Assembly: GCA_004802725.1 (NCBI GenBank)
Contig: SGPM01000027.1
Span: 1 to 64,000 of the forward strand
Direction of reading: 5' to 3'
Source: Antrodiella citrinella
Lineage: Eukaryota > Basidiomycota > Agaricomycetes > Polyporales > Steccherinaceae
DNA length: 64,000 bases
Below the pieces are notes generated by a model. The model saw only the letters and a program-made list of their open reading frames with translations. It was not told the origin of the DNA and searched no databases. Made by a program: the position numbers and the translations under genes. Of the stretch, positions 22,649-33,346 are shown piece after piece (within the stretch, counting starts at the first letter, position 1; each line of letters begins with the position of its first letter).

Positions 22649-23506
22649 TCAAGGTTGTGGGGTCTGCGCCTCCCATTTCAGAAGTGACTCCTCCTGTCTT
22701 CGCAAATCGCCTCTCAACCATTCCACCCAACCAACGCCAAGGGCTTTGATGACTGTTCCGTCTACTGCCACCATCGTGCCTTTGATTCGAGCTCCCAACC
22801 CGTCTCCATCAACAACCAACATTTCATCTGCATCTCTATAGTGCTCAACTGTCAGGATACGTCGTATGCCGAGCAGCAAGCACCAATCGCCGCTAGGTCT
22901 CCCAGCTTGACTAATCGCAGCAGTGCATTCAAGGACGTCATCGGAATTGGAGGTTTTCCTCAGCCGATGTTTGTATGCCCGAAGGATGATGGGCGCCAGG
23001 ATATTTCTGATGCTGCAAGTTGGTTGGAGTGCGTAGAATATGTCAGTGAATGAAGATTCCAGATCGGATATAGAACTCCGAAGTCCTGGCCAGGTCCATG
23101 TCGTGACCGCCTCTGCAGGCCATTCTAGTAGCCATAGACGAAACTCGTCTGGAAGGTGCACTAATTCCTTTCGAAACTTCAGTGGGATCAAGACAGATGT
23201 GTACCCTTCCCGAACCCATGGCTGCAGGCATGGAAGGATGAATTTACGCGACTCGGCGAAGGCGGGGGATTCTATGGCCTCTAGGTAGAATTGAAGGAGT
23301 GCGAGTCGGGCGGGACACAGCGAGAGGGTGGTGAATTCTCGCCACTGTCGTGACACTCCTCGCGCAGCAATGAGTGACTTCAGCGGGAGATGCCGCAGGA
23401 TGGAGAGAACGAGTTCGTTGGGAATGGAATGGATCGTGAATGTCTTCCGTGTGAGAGCACTTTCGACTGGCATCGATGCTTCTTGGAATCGATAAGACGT
23501 GTCCAT
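22649..23506 (-). CDS. F-box protein, 285 aa, intronless
   Basis: A single open frame from ATG 23506 to the stop at 22649. Residues about 27-62 are a clear F-box (IHSIPNELVLSILRHLPLKS, then ARGVSRQW). Further conserved blocks shared with the paralogue at 32110-32976 are LYLEAIESPAF (LQFYLEAIESPAF here), LPDEFRLWLLEWP, TWxWPGL, GDWCxLxGI and LGVGWVEWL. F-box proteins link Skp1/cullin ligases to substrates; the C-terminal part here is a family-specific region of unknown partner. The gene lies about 90 bp from the breakpoint of the truncated sedolisin copy. No disruption is seen. Confidence 0.8.
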   Translation of the reverse strand: MDTSYRFQEASMPVESALTRKTFTIHSIPNELVLSILRHLPLKSLIAARGVSRQWREFTTLSLCPARLALLQFYLEAIESPAFAESRKFILPCLQPWVREGYTSVLIPLKFRKELVHLPDEFRLWLLEWPAEAVTTWTWPGLRSSISDLESSFTDIFYALQPTCSIRNILAPIILRAYKHRLRKTSNSDDVLECTAAISQAGRPSGDWCLLLGIRRILTVEHYRDADEMLVVDGDGLGARIKGTMVAVDGTVIKALGVGWVEWLRGDLRRQEESLLKWEAQTPQP

Positions 23507-23610
23507 ACTTGTGGACAGCGCGAGAGGAGAGCAGAGCGTGTTGCCACTGTTGGCAGGCAGCGGTTGGTTACATAATCTATTTGTAGCTGTTGTCCAAGGT
23601 CCCCATCATC

Positions 23611-24351
23611 ATGCAGACCACGTGGCATGTTGAACAGCAACTTGCCAGCGTTTACCCCACTGTTATTTCTCGCACCCGCTCCCTGACCGCCACTGCTGCC
23701 CGTTCCATTGGTGTCAATACGGATCCCCTATTTCAACTTGCGGTATGAACAGGTCGTGGAGTCCATTATTATGGCATTATTAATCCGATTGACAACGTCT
23801 GGCAGCAAATTATTCAAGAGTTCTTTAGTGCTGCCCTCCAGAGTCCGGTCACGACGTTTCTGGATCCGCCAAGCAGCTTCATTGTAAGTGCCATCCATAA
23901 CATATTCTACCGCGCGGCACACAAGTCATTCAGCACTGATCTCGTCGCGTCGCCTGAGTACGGCGTGTCTTCGTCATCTTGGACGCAAGACGGCTTGAAT
24001 TTTTTGCTACTAACCTCCTTGGGATGAGGATTCGAGATCCTGCGCGAAGGACGGGACATGTGTGGCCACCTTCGACAGTACGAATCAGGTGGTGCGTGTC
24101 ATCCGTGGCACAAAAACGGTACGTTGAAGGAACATGTCGTCTCGGATTTCCGAACGAGTCTTACACACGGTTTCGGGCCTGTGTCAGGTATATTTTCTGC
24201 TCTCCCCTTTGATTACTCTACTGACAGTTCTCGGTTAGAACATGGCCGCCTCTTCTATATAGTTTCCCGCGGCACGGCAGCGCATGTGCAGTATCGGTTT
24301 TACGACTCGGAGGGCAGCGAATTGGGGCCGCGGGAGGCTCTGAAGCAGTAA
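23611..24351 (+). CDS. Hypothetical protein, 201 aa, three exons (tentative)
   Basis: Exons 23611-23742, 23806-23964 and 24037-24351 are each multiples of three and join in phase. Intron 1 is GTATGA...GGCAG. Intron 2 is GTGTCT...CGAG and contains a TACTAAC branch site. The product has no recognised domain: a Thr/Ser-rich N-terminus, FLDPPSSFIVSAIHNIFY in the middle and a C-terminus with HGRLFYIVSRGTAAHVQYRF. It starts about 105 bp from the F-box gene in divergent orientation, so the two may share a promoter. The splice chain is the main evidence; gene status is uncertain. Confidence 0.4.
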
Positions 24352-24814
24352 AAAGTTGGAATACAAGCGGACACATCCTAGTCTCTTCGTCGTGGTCTCT
24401 CTTGGATCATGTTATCGATGCGACAATCTATTTTCGGCACATGTTCTACTCTTTCAGACTCTTTCCTGAATGCAGCTACTCACTAGGGTCCGACTGGTTG
24501 GACATACCCCGAGTCTGGCTCATTAGATCATGCACTGGACGACGTGGCGGTCCTTCAAAGGCTGCTGGAAGGGAAGGCTGTGGCCACGTACGCAGCGATG
24601 ATGGGCCGGTGTACAGCCTCATCAGTTCTCTACTTATCATGATGTATCGGCATATATATTTTTCTGTCTGAAACCTACTCTGGAGTCTGAACTGACCGCC
24701 ATCCCTCATTGCCCCAGCACAATCACGACCCGGACGGATCAACATCATCTCCTCCTCATCAACTTCAGACGATTCTTCATCTTGAAAAAGGCGGTTGCAG
24801 GCTCCTGAACCCAA

Positions 24815-26700
24815 ATGTCCGCCTCCGAACACACCATGCCCTGTCCACTGCAGAAGCGTCAGAAACGGCTCACGAGCAAGCGACTAGTCAGATTCAACAG
24901 GACTGTCTCCGAATGCCTCCAACAGGAACTCACCTACCTCGAGGATCCTGACCTCCACACCCATCGGGTGGCAGCTTGTATCCTATCCACAGTGGCGTGT
25001 TGTGCTTTGGGGTTTTCCGGAATCTCGCTACCTGCAAGCAAGCTTACGGATTTCAGGGTATGTTTGAATTGGTTGTCTTCGGTTGAGAGCGTTTCGGATG
25101 CACGGGATGCACTTTGCGGCCTACTCGTTGGGTGTTATGCGAAGAATGATTTTGTCGAGATTCTGCACTTTGGTGCGTGCTCTTCTCTTGGTCTTTTTTT
25201 CCTGCATACAGGCTGAAAGGTTAATTTTCTGCGGTTATAGATTCTCTTTCAGCCGTTGCAACGCTATCCACCGACGATGAGGACATATTGAACGTACCTC
25301 TGTACTCTGGTGCATGTGTCGATCGCGTTCAGATGCGAGATATGGACAAACTCAGACCTCTGATCCTTGCCGTCGTCGAGGGAAAGAAGACCCTGCCGGT
25401 GTGGATTCCTGAACACGATTCACTGAATTCCCAATTTCTCCAGGACTTGAAAATCCCTTTGGTCGAAGGGAGGCGATCGCTTCTTTTGCATCACCTGGAT
25501 ACCCCTTACCGGCCGTTCCAATTTCAAGATGAGATGACTATGCCCTGGTACGTGAGCTATCTTTATCTGCAGTTTATCTTATGTGAAGGGAGATACAGCA
25601 TACTCAACAGCAGCTCTGGCCATGGGAAGACTAGAACTCTGCTAGAGGCTCTAGCAAGGACGGCATCGGTTCATCCGACTTCTCGGAGGCCCTCAACTCG
25701 ACGAAATTTACCCAGGATCCGGAATGCCAGGACAGCGTATACTCATCCACCGCCCTCGCCGACAACGCAAACACGGCAGGTCACAGGCTGAAACAGGTTC
25801 TCCTCGCGCGGCTCACGATCTTTGAAATCTACCTCCATCTCATCCTCAAACCGCCGCCCGACGGGTTCACGCCGTTCTGATTTACCTTACACCGCGAACT
25901 ACGCACCGACGTCGGTATCACGCCGGATACCGATGCGGAGAGGGCATCGACGCTTATACAGGCGGTGCCCACTTCGCTGCTCGGACACGACGTATTCCTC
26001 CACCTCGCAAGGCGGTACCAACAACGTCTCCATGCAATACCTGGATGACAGGCTCGAAACGGTAGCAGCGTGGCTCGAAACGGTAGCAGCGTGGCTCAAA
26101 ACGCACCTCCCTGTACCGTGGACGTCCAGAAGGCTGCTCGCGTGTCTGGACGACGCACACATCACGCTCGACCGCTCTCGCCGGGTGGTCGTCACGCTCC
26201 GTACCGCGGTCTGGCGTCTCCCCGTCTTTGATCAACCTCACTGCTGACGGCCCGGCGCACGCGCGGGACGAGATCTACACTGACAGCCAGGGTATCGTCA
26301 AACTCGACCTCAGCAGGCAGATGCACGTCATGGCGAAGGCGTGCAACCCGGCATGCCAGCCGTACTGCGCGCTTCCGTTTCAGATTACTCCCTGCGGTGG
26401 ATGGATTCATGGACTGGGACAGCCGGAGCGCGTATATCGCGCGGTACGTCCCTGCGAGGTACCTCGACTCGCCGGAAGGACAGTGCTTGCTGCGGAGGAT
26501 ACGTGTGCATGGTTGTCAGGGAGGTACGTTTGCAATACTAGTGTTTGCATTTCGGTGGACCTCATATTGATCACGTACGGTATGTTGCTCCTCTTGCATT
26601 ATGAAAGAAAGGTGTGGATATTCTGCGTGCTTTGTCCACGCGCTTATGCTCACTCGATACAGGGCCCTACATCAGGTGTTGAACGTGCTCGTAGAGCAGA
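24815..26700 (+). pseudogene. P-loop NTPase-like gene, frameshifted
   Basis: The 5' half splices well from ATG 24815: LTDFR, then SVSDARDALCGLLVGCYAK, DSLSAVATLSTDDED, KTLPVWIPEHDSLN, FQFQDEMTMPC. It reaches a Walker A motif SSSGHGKTRTLLEAL near 25610-25655. Directly after, the frame breaks: homologous-looking sequence (DGIGSSDFSEALNSTKF) continues in another frame, and at least two more shifts follow before LLACLDDAHITLD (Walker B-like) and YLDSPEGQCLLRRIRVWLSG. A stop also falls at TPF near 25880. Families with this P-loop and spacing occur as multicopy genes in agaricomycetes, some discussed as Crinkler/RHS-like NTPases; that link is from memory and weak. A 21 bp tandem duplication sits at 26051-26092. 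Confidence 0.6.
26051..26092 (+). repeat. 21 bp tandem duplication inside the P-loop pseudogene
   Basis: The unit GGCTCGAAACGGTAGCAGCG plus T occurs twice in direct succession and repeats seven codons (LETVAAW) in one frame. Confidence 0.8.
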
Positions 26701-26839
26701 AGTCTTCTCACGTCCCAATGGACTATCCACCGAAATATGCATAGCTTGGGGACAGGAGGTGATCAGGCTGTTGCAACATTTTGTAGACAATAACCACAGT
26801 CATCTCCTTTGTGATCATGGCATCCCAGTGACGTGCTGA

Positions 26840-27470
26840 GAACATGCAAGGAGTGACAGCCATACCGCGTCGGCCGCGGTCGTCCTATACTTCAAGTTCA
26901 GAGTCGTTCCGCAGGGTAAGAGACGGCCTACGCATGTCGGGCTTATAACCCAATCTAGGACTGCGATGATCTCGAGTGAGGAGACGTAGATGACGTGGTG
27001 ATATGCTGCAGCTAAGACAGAATATTGCAGTTTGTGCCTGCGCTTGTCGGCGTGTGATGGTGAGTATGGGCGACGAGGACCAAGGCTGTAGAATCGGCGA
27101 GTGCAGATCATGATGAGTGAGAGAAGGCGGAGACAAGAGAGGACCGAGCAGGATTGTCGGCAGCGGCCTCATGCTGATCGCAGAGTTGTTTCCATGTGGA
27201 CACGGACTGCAGTACTTGAACAACAGTGTTGTAAACAGCTTCGGCAACCTTCCAAAGTCGCGCGAGACAGGAGATGATTTAGGCCAGAGAACAGGAGAGT
27301 GGCGAGGATGAATGGGGGCAAATAGATGTTGATGGATCATCTTCTATAAATGCCTACTTCCGAGTACTCACAACATGTACAGACAACCTCGCTAGCCCCC
27401 GACAACGCCCCTAACGACAGCCTGAGGATTCGACACGTTAGTGTAAAGCTAAAGAACGTCGGGAAATGGA
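26840..27470. other. Intergenic, no feature accepted
   Basis: The minus strand shows a possible short coding block near 27180-27290 (VAEAVYNTVVQVLQSVSTW) in a frame that soon meets stops. This may be an eroded exon. Nothing firm. Confidence 0.35.
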
Positions 27471-27477
27471 CGTACCT

Positions 27478-27978
27478 CAATTTTGGGCACTATGCGCCTC
27501 CGATTTCATAAGAGACTCTTCTTGTCTTCGCAAATCGACTCTCAGCCACTCCACCCATCCAATGTCGAGAACCTCGACAATTCCACCATCCTGCCCTAGA
27601 TCCGAGTCCCCAATCCGCCTCCATCAAGGATCAGAGCTGTGACCATCCCAGTCGTTACCGTGGCAGGAATCTTGTCTTGAACCTGTACGGCAAGGAAGAC
27701 GCACCAATCGTCGCTGGGTGTTCTGTCCCCCCGATCATGTGGACAAACTCAATGATATTATCGGAACCAGAACGCAAGCGGAGTTGCGTCTTACGTCGCC
27801 GATACATGGTTTCGGGCGCAAGGAGGTTCCGCAGTTGACGCATGGGTTGGAGTGAGTAGTGTTTGAGAACGAACGAAGCATCTGGAGGCGATCCGGGGAG
27901 TCCTGGCCAGATCCACGTCGTGACCGCCCTTGAAGGCCATTCGAGAAGCCACAGGCGAAATTCGTCCGGAAGGTGAGC
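27478..27978 (-). pseudogene. Truncated, frameshifted F-box protein copy
   Basis: The minus strand preserves blocks of the F-box paralogues at 22649-23506 and 32110-32976 in order: LPDEFRLWLLEWP and a TTWIWPGLP-like block near 27905-27975, RNLLAPE and KTQLRLRSGSDN near 27770-27840, a GDW/CVFL-like block near 27690, and RLRRQEESL-like sequence near 27510. The F-box itself is missing (similarity stops at about 27978), and single-base shifts plus stops interrupt the rest. It is the third copy of this family in the window. Confidence 0.65.
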
Positions 27979-27979
27979 T

Positions 27980-28495
27980 AATTAGGCAGCGCCGATATCG
28001 TATGCATATATTCTTCCGGGTGCATAGCCCATGCATGCACGTGCCCGCTAGGCCTTTGAAGACGGTACTGCAAGACTCACAGTGCCGGCAGATGTACCGC
28101 ACGGCCCGTGTGGTGGCGACTGCGCATGGCGGGGTGATGGCTGGAGAGCGGAGGCAAGGGCGCGCACTGCCTGCTGACATAACCGAGACTGTGGGCGGCT
28201 GTTTGGACATTCATCTCCTCCTCCTCCTTCGTCCTCGTCCCGCTGTCTCCCATTCTGTCTCCCACTCACTCGCTCTCGTCGTCGTTCCCGTCCCCGCCGT
28301 CGACACCCGCCTCGCGCTCACGAACACCCACGACAGCTTCACTCCCCAGACGTCGCGCGTTCGGCCAGCGTTGCCCGTCTGCAACTGGTCTGTACGACTG
28401 CGCAGTTTCGTTTCCTCCCCACTACTCACCCGTCTCCGNCCCCTTTGTACAGCTAACGAACACCTCGGTCGTCCTCTGATCACTCCATCCGAGTC
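27980..28495. other. Upstream region of the Rho gene
   Basis: Pyrimidine-rich CT/TC tracts (28215-28440), typical of fungal core promoters and 5' leaders, precede the start codon at 28496. One N at 28439. No separate gene seen. Confidence 0.45.
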
Positions 28496-29798
28496 ATGAG
28501 CTCCTCCCAAAACCCTGTCCGTACACCGTTTCGCGCTCTTGCCAGTCCTCCCACTCACACTTGCAACCGTTCCACAGATTCGCAGAAAGCTCGTCATCGT
28601 TGGCGATGGTACGTTTCATTCCTATATTTGCCTCTCTCTCCTTCGCTTCCGTAAACTCTTCTTTGAAAGGGGCTGGGTCGTGTGGAGGCGACCAATTCAC
28701 CCTTTGGCTCATACACCCCATCTTATCCTCGCGGCTTCTTCACGTCCTGTTCTGCCCCGCTGTATGCGTCCGGTTCATGCGTCGTGCACCCTCCCCTTCT
28801 CGCCTATTGCCGAACGCTCTCGATCCAATTATCTCCGTTCACGTTCTTCACATCTTACTTTCTACCGTGCCTAGCCCTCTTTCTCGCCTGCTGACCACAC
28901 TATCCAGGCGCCTGTGGCAAGACGTCATTGTTGTGCTCATTCGCCCTGGGCGAATTCCCAAAGGAATATGTATGTTTACTTGTGATCTTTCGGTTTTGTT
29001 CTGCCTCTGACATCATTTGGTTTCTCGCGTAGCAACCCAGTGAGTGACCCTCACAAGCTCTTGCACGCTCCAATAATTTACACACGTCCGTGTGCTAGCC
29101 ATCTTCGAAAACTACGTAGCTGAAATTCGTTTGGATGGAAAGCCTGTGCAGCTGGCATTGTGGGATACCGCGTACGTCGCTTCACATTTCCTCCGCGTCC
29201 ATTCTCACTCACCAGTATATCTTTCGCAGAGGCCAGGAAGAATACGAAGTACGTCGCCGTGATCTGTCAGCTCTCCCAAGAACCTTCGCTGACTTCCATA
29301 CAGCGCTTACGACCGATGTCATACTCCAAGTCCCACGTCATCCTGATTGCTTTCGGTATCGACACACCGGACTCGCTGGAGAACGTGACTGTCAAGGTGA
29401 GTATTCAATCTCTCTCGGCATGGGGCAAGCCGTGATATCGACCGATGCAGTGGATGGAAGAAGTACGCTCCATATGCGGTCCCACAATACCCGTCATCCT
29501 CGTTGGGTGCAAGTCAGACCTGCGGCCGCCACCGAATGCGCCGAACGCGGCGAATTACGTCTCGCGCGCGCAGGCGGAACGCGTCGCACAATCCATCGGC
29601 GCGCGGGCGTACAAGGAATGCTCGGCCCTGAAGATTGAGGGTGTAGACGACGTATTTGAAGCGGCCACGCGGGCGAGTATGTTGATGCGGGAGGGCGTCG
29701 GAGGAAACGGGTACCAGGCGCACCAGAGAAGGCAGAGCGCTGGCAAGAATAATGGAGACGGGTGGGAGGACAAGGGGAAGTGCTGCGTAATTTGTTGA
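28496..29798 (+). CDS. Rho-family small GTPase, 217 aa, eight exons including a 7-nt exon
   Basis: Exons 28496-28516, 28578-28608, 28908-28969, 29033-29039, 29099-29171, 29230-29248, 29304-29396 and 29451-29798 sum to 218 codons in phase. Motifs: P-loop GDGACGKT (16-23), switch I YQPTIFENYV with Thr41, WDTAGQEEYERLRP (switch II), GCKSDL (base binding) and ECSAL. It ends KCCVIC, a CAAX box preceded by a cysteine that could be palmitoylated. The effector region ([20 protein letters not shown]) and DTPDSLENV place it in the Rho group, closest to fungal Rho2/Rho3-type proteins. These control cell wall synthesis, actin and polarity at the plasma membrane. The first start (MSSSQNP) was chosen because splicing it to [10 protein letters not shown] is in phase. 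The third intron flanks a 7-nt exon that encodes part of switch I. Confidence 0.92.
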
Positions 29799-30537
29799 GT
29801 ACCACCCTCTTCTTCTGTCGATGTGGCGGTTCGGATTCCTAGGTTACGAGGCGAGAGATCAGGACACGGACTGAATGGTATTTTTTTCTACTTCTCCCTA
29901 TTTCTTTCTTTGTGCTTGATTGAACACCCCCCCCCCCTTTTTTTTTATCTGTCGTTTCGGTATGTACACTCTCCCAGTCTTTATCGAATCATCGTACCCG
30001 CGTCGCTTCGTATGTTGTCCCGTTCTTCGCGTTTCAGAGATTTGTTTTTCTCGTCCTCACCTCGCTTCTCCTCTGCCTCTGCCTCCCACCCCCCGTCTTT
30101 TCTGGCCCCCCATCACTTCACATCATATCGCGACCACACTCGTTGCCCCGCTCGATCGCCCCCATGGACCTCGGTCATCTTCGTTTCTCGTTCCCGGCCT
30201 CCTCTGCCCTCTGCCTACATGTCCTTACACGCATATCACATCCCATACATTCATACAGCCACGTTGCATTCTGCCATCTCCCCGCCCGTACTCGTGGTGG
30301 TTATTTTCTCTGATCTGATACCTGTTACAGTCGTCGTTCACATGTTTATTTCTCGAATGGTTTCTGGCTCCACTTCCCCTCTACTTAGAACGGCCGTGGC
30401 TCGCATCCTGACGCCGCTTCCCAGTCGCGTTGACTTCATACTAATAGGCTGCCATATGCATCCCGAACGTATCGCTCGTTGCGTACACTGTGGCGTCATT
30501 TCACGAAGGGAGGGCTAGCACTCTTGTCTCGGGCCCT
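29799..30537. other. 3' flank of Rho gene, low-complexity
   Basis: Pyrimidine-rich sequence including a poly-C/poly-T run at about 29928-29947. Long open frames here are by-products of base composition. Confidence 0.5.
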
Positions 30538-30737
30538 NGCANTCNTGNCTCGNGNNNNNNNNNNNNNNNNNNNNNNNNNNNNNNNNNNNNNNNNNNNNNN
30601 NNNNNNNNNNNNNNNNNNNNNNNNNNNNNNNNNNNNNNNNNNNNNNNNNNNNNNNNNNNNNNNNNNNNNNNNNNNNNNNNNNNNNNNNNNNNGNNNANGA
30701 CCAANNANCTNNNACNANTANGACTTCAATACAGGNN
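30538..30737. other. Assembly gap and low-quality bases
   Basis: A continuous run of N at 30555-30692, with scattered N on both sides (30538-30554 and 30694-30737). Further isolated N occur through 30890-32170, so indels in this stretch may be sequencing errors. Confidence 0.98.
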
Positions 30738-32109
30738 TACCAGAACTAGGAATACTGCCCCGGTCATCTTCGTTTCTCGTTTCTCTGCCTATTACATGAA
30801 GACTCAGCTCCATATAACGACCTTCAGTCTATTCATCAACACGACTTCCAAACGGGCAGACACATCGGCAGACAACCACGGCGGCCTCANGCCCGGGGAA
30901 TGTGATGTTGATGCCAAATTCACAATACAGGATCCTGCTGAGGTCCCAGCACGTCGGGCAGTAACGTTTCGCCACGCCGATCGCTTCAAAGACAGCGTGC
31001 AGCATACGAAAAGGATCACAGATGCGACGCGTGCGACCATCCGCGAGATCTGTCCGCACGAGCCAGAGCAGACCTTCAGCATGAAGAACACAACTTCCAA
31101 CCCNTTCCCTCGCATCCCATACGTGCGTGGAAAGAAGAGCATCTCTTCTGAGCCGTCTGGTGTTGAATCCCAATCGCACGCGGGGAATGGGGACCCCCCT
31201 GACAGAAGTAGCGAGCGGCGATGCTCTCGTATTTTGCCTCAGTTTTCTGGTGACACTGNNTGAGGACAAAAGTTTCAAAANGTTCCCGCCGGTCAGGATA
31301 TTCAGGTCGATTCCAGGACCGGGCGGTAGCATGAATGTGTCGAAGGCATTGCGATGCGTATGTTTGGTATGGCAGGATACTGTCATATCATATGGACAAC
31401 AGCGTCAGTAGAAAGAAAGACGGTGACGGAAGAGGCAGGGTTGGATGAACTCACTTGTACACGTCACGATCTAATNGCTCCTTATGTTCCGCAGGCCTGG
31501 CTTCAAAAGTTATCTTTGCATCTAACTGTGCTACACGATGTCTAGAGCGCGAGGAAGGTATAAGTCTTCTAATAGGGTTTTGAACGACAGCCTATCAACA
31601 AAAGAACGTACCGACAAGTCTTGATGATGATANATATCGCGTTGTGCGTGGGACGAAACAGAGACCTCGAAGCGATCACAGCTACGTCTTCCACGTCGTT
31701 GACGCTGCTCCCGTCATCTTGAGGGATGGAAACGGGACCTCGCGAGAGGATACAAGACAGTCGAGTGAGCAGTTCCTCTGAGTTCCCGACGGCCTTGGTG
31801 TCATCCGATTCATCTAGACTCGAGCCAAAAGACGAAGAAACGGTTGATGGGAGTTGCTCGAGGAGCGCACTGAGACGAAGCGAACGTCTTGGATGATGTT
31901 ATTATGCATAGAATATGANATGCAGTAGAGGTTGAACGAGGGCGTTCCAAGTACCATCACCGCGAGCATTTTGACAGCGGCGGAGACCATGTCTCTACGA
32001 CGGCTCGCCACGACCACACGGGGCTGTTAGACAACAGGTACAAACAATTGGCCACGCGACACTCAACGCTATTTTCTGTTCTCCTCTAGATCTCGCGCTG
32101 TCCATAAAT
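30738..32109. other. No gene resolved; possibly decayed minus-strand coding sequence
   Basis: The minus strand has protein-like pieces, for example LLWLVRTDLADGRTRRICD near 31010-31070 and RLSCILSRGPVSIPQDDGS near 31715-31770, but frames change often and Ns are frequent. No complete model can be built and no domain is recognised. Confidence 0.35.
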
Positions 32110-32976
32110 ATGGACGTATCTGATCGACGCCAAAATGGGTCGATGCCAATCGAGAATACTCTCACANGGACGACAAACACATTCCACTCCATTCCCAACG
32201 AACTCGTTCTCTCCATCTTGCGGCATCTCCCGTTGAAGTCGCTCATTGCTGCGCGAGGGGTATCACGGCAGTGGCGAGAATTCACCTCCCTTTCGCTGTG
32301 TCCCGCGCGATTTGCACTTCTGCAGCTCTACCTTGAGGCGATAGAATCCCCCGCCTTCACCGAGTCGCGTGAACTCATCCTTCCACACCTGCGGCCATGG
32401 AATCGGGAGGCGTACATATCAGACACTTTCCTTCATCATCGAAACGAGTCAATACCCCTTCCAGACGAATTTCGTCTCTGGCTACTCGAATGGCCTTCAA
32501 AGGCCCTCACGACGTGGATCTGGCCAGGACTTTCCGTTCACCCTCAAGGTTATTTGTTGATTTCCAAAATTTACGCACTAAATTCCACCTTTGGCCTCGC
32601 CAATTACCTTGTTCCAAGCAACTTATGGCAATACAAGACTCGACTCCGCTTACGCTCCGTTTCTGCCAGTAATGGTGACACCGTCATCGACCGCACTTCC
32701 ACGATCCAGGAGACCGAAACGCCTGACGGCGATTGGTGTCATTTGTTCGGCATAGGGATCAAGTACAACCTCGATGGATATCGGCATGATGGACAGGCGA
32801 TTGTGGCATTGGTCCTCGATGGAGGTGGATTGGGAGATCGGATCAGAGGTACAATGGTGGAGGTATCTGCAGCAACTATCGAGCCTCTGGGTGTCGGATG
32901 GGTGGAATGGTTGAGAGACGATCTGCGAAGTCAGGATGAGTCTCTTACGAGGTGGAGGGAGCGTCGTAAAACGTGA
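32110..32976 (+). CDS. F-box protein, 288 aa, intronless
   Basis: A continuous frame from ATG 32110 to TGA at 32976, with one N at about 32167. The F-box at residues about 26-62 is nearly identical to that of 22649-23506 (SIPNELVLSILRHLPLKSLI). The shared C-terminal blocks are LPDEFRLWLLEWP, TWIWPGL, GDWCHLFGI, RIRGTMVEV and LGVGWVEWLRDDL. As an SCF adaptor it would recruit an unknown substrate through the C-terminal region. This copy is on the opposite strand to the first and the middle third is more diverged, so the duplication is not recent. Confidence 0.8.
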   Translation: MDVSDRRQNGSMPIENTLTXTTNTFHSIPNELVLSILRHLPLKSLIAARGVSRQWREFTSLSLCPARFALLQLYLEAIESPAFTESRELILPHLRPWNREAYISDTFLHHRNESIPLPDEFRLWLLEWPSKALTTWIWPGLSVHPQGYLLISKIYALNSTFGLANYLVPSNLWQYKTRLRLRSVSASNGDTVIDRTSTIQETETPDGDWCHLFGIGIKYNLDGYRHDGQAIVALVLDGGGLGDRIRGTMVEVSAATIEPLGVGWVEWLRDDLRSQDESLTRWRERRKT

Positions 32977-33346
32977 GGTACGGCATTCAACTATTCCTGA
33001 TAATTTTCAGCTTTGCTGACAAGCTGGATCCTGTGCTACATAGGTTTCGGGGGCAATATACCAGTATACTGTATGTCTGGAAGCTACGATCTTGCTGAGT
33101 CGCGGAGTCAGGTGAATACCTATCACTCTGTCCTGGTTTCTCAACATGCGGTGACTCAGCGTGATGTTATCACGCAGGAATTGTCTGCACTGGCGGCTCC
33201 ATGGCATGATTTTTTTGCGCGATGACTCCGCCTCGCATTGGGAACATAGCTGGATTTGAGGCAAGGGTGTGAGGCACTGGAAAGAGAGTGTACGTGGTAC
33301 GTACATGCGAAATGCGACTGCGCAGAAAGACAGGTAAACAGAAATT

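Noticed and set aside
26885..27340. 151-codon minus-strand frame
   Set aside because: A better protein-like stretch lies in another frame of the same strand and is soon stopped; at most an eroded exon.
29823..30518. 231-codon plus-strand frame after the Rho gene
   Set aside because: Pyrimidine-rich 3' flank yields Ser/Pro/Leu-rich translation in several frames; no protein features.
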